Origin: Rubrivivax sp.
Lineage (GTDB): Bacteria; Pseudomonadota; Gammaproteobacteria; Burkholderiales; Burkholderiaceae_C
Length of the DNA: 64,000 nt
Reading direction: 5' to 3'
NCBI GenBank assembly: GCA_016719535.1
Contig: JADJYX010000045.1
Span: forward strand, 26,497 to 90,496
A program made the position numbers and the translations under genes. This document shows positions 63,190 to 64,000 of the stretch, one piece after another; position 1 is the stretch's first letter; each line of letters begins with the position of its first letter. The notes beneath the pieces are model-generated. The model did not search any database, was not told where the DNA came from, and saw nothing but the letters and a program-made list of their open reading frames with translations.

Positions 63190-64000
63190 AGGGGCGGCGG
63201 CGGTGGCGAAAGCGGTGGTGAATTATCTTGGGCAACTGCGACCAGCGCGGGGCCAGCGCGTCGCCCCGGCGCTGCCGTAGCCAGGAGCGAGCCATGCGCA
63301 GGTAGCGGCTGGTGGTGCTGGGCTGGGCATGGCCGAGCGGCGCGCGCCATTTGCGGATCGGCCGCCGACCTCCAGCAGATGCGTGGCGAAGCAATGCCTC
63401 GGGGTGTGGATGCCGCCGACCTTGGTGATTACCGACGGCGTCACGCGCGAGGTGAAGTAGAAAGCGCTTTGGCCGCTTCTGGCGCAATCGATGGCACGCG
63501 CCGGGTTCGAGCGCGAAGGGAACAACCAGTCCGAGGCCTTGGCCCCGACACGACAAAGTGCGCCAGTACAGCCGCAGGTCGTCAAGGCGAATCGGTGGTC
63601 GGCGGCGCGGCGATCCTGACCGCCACTTGCCCTGGATGACGCGAATGCACGCGGTCGGGGGCCGAGTCGATGTCGCAGCCGCGCCGGTTGGCGCAGGCTT
63701 ACCACCGCTCAGGCGCAGGCCACTGGCATGGAAGGCCAGGGTCAGGAACATCCTGGCCTTGGGCGACAAAGTGCAGCCACGGCAGCGCGGCCACCTCGGC
63801 GCGCGACAGCACCTCAGGCAGCCGCTGCGGGTTGCGACCCATGGGGATCTGCGCTCGACGCTGGTCTGGCCCAACACATCGCAAACCCAGGAAGCGCAAT
63901 GCCCACCGGTGATGTTGACGGTGGAGCGCGAGCGCTATCGTTCTGTGGGTACAGCAAGTAAGGCCCTGAACCTGCTCGTCGGTCAGCAGCGCGGGGCTGC
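63190..64000 (-). pseudogene. Tyrosine recombinase associated with the IS91-type element (5' end outside window, frameshifted)
   Basis: Fragments follow the XerC-like order: LLTDEQVQ at the very edge, TVNIT-like VNITGG region, RLPEVLSRAEVAALPW, ARMFLTLAFHASGLRLS (Arg box), DWLFPSRSNPARAID, KVGGIHTPRHCFATHLLE (H-x-x-R) and LGHAQPSTTSRYLRMARS (Tyr). The pieces lie in different frames, so the gene is broken or badly sequenced. It continues past base 64000. Confidence 0.7.

Larger units (their letters stand above)
61793..64000 (-). mobile_element. Broken IS91-family-type element with tyrosine recombinase (right end outside window)
   Basis: Two mobile-element genes lie in the same orientation: a tyrosine recombinase entering from the right edge and an IS91-type transposase after it. 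This pairing is known for a branch of IS91-like elements. Both are full of frame changes. I could not define the terminal sequences. Confidence 0.65.

Overview
The window is G+C-rich, gene-dense DNA of a betaproteobacterium, most likely Burkholderiales. Pointers are the codon usage, the TRAP and Tup transporters, aerobic Mo-hydroxylase and tungsten AOR gene sets, QseBC/PmrAB-type regulation and orphan GspE/TIR genes. No rRNA, tRNA or CRISPR array was seen. Many genes are broken by single-base indels, and there are homopolymer blocks (about 10161-10200, 36434-36444, 44471-44526). Part of the disruption is therefore probably sequence error rather than biology.

Layout. 1-9.2 kb: a minus-strand operon (response regulator, histidine kinase, pyroglutamyl peptidase, CDP-alcohol phosphatidyltransferase, VTT-FAD oxidoreductase), divergent from an EptA-like phosphoethanolamine transferase and a PAP2 phosphatase, with a PmrA-like box between them. 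Next is an unusual fusion of a P-loop-less PilT/PilU-like module to a TIR domain. 9.2-12.8 kb and 26.8-30.4 kb: a 5-oxoproline/amino-acid locus (racemase, single-chain 5-oxoprolinase, TRAP transporter). A 14 kb integrative element (12785-26812) has split it by inserting at codons 7-10 of the 5-oxoprolinase gene. The element has a 13-bp att core at both ends, paired TTGACA arm-like sites, and a tyrosine recombinase at its right end. Its cargo is a six-gene minus-strand operon that looks like an uncharacterised DNA-modification/defence system: m4C-type methyltransferase, PLD-nuclease/SF2 helicase, 70-aa protein, DndD/Rad50-like ATPase, 127-aa protein, and an 886-aa protein joining an RNA polymerase alpha-CTD-like module to a sigma region-4 helix-turn-helix and winged-helix segments. 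An IS66 element (15779-18287, 8-bp target duplication) sits exactly at the ATGA junction of the last two genes.

30.6-36.3 kb: an orphan GspE/PilB ATPase, a four-PAS hybrid histidine kinase and a small zinc-ribbon membrane protein. 36.4-44.4 kb: a tungsten module (moeA, tupBCA, aldehyde:ferredoxin oxidoreductase subunits, MoaD-like protein). 44.6-51.3 kb: small unknown genes, a RusA-like protein, a chemoreceptor, a ModE-HTH/periplasmic-binding-domain regulator, a two-component pair and a DUF481 outer-membrane protein. 51.3-58.6 kb: xdhC divergent from a form-II (AYRGAGR) CO-dehydrogenase-like hydroxylase operon with coxD and coxE type maturation genes. 58.7-59.9 kb: an AlkB alkane hydroxylase. 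59.9-64 kb: a SUKH-like protein, a decayed gene, and a broken IS91-family transposase plus tyrosine recombinase running off the edge.

Regulatory logic: the same palindrome, TATGCA-N6-TGCATA, lies upstream of tupBCA and of the AOR operon, and a 2-mismatch version lies upstream of the Mo-hydroxylase operon. Together with the ModE-like regulator encoded between them, this suggests one molybdate/tungstate regulon in the window.
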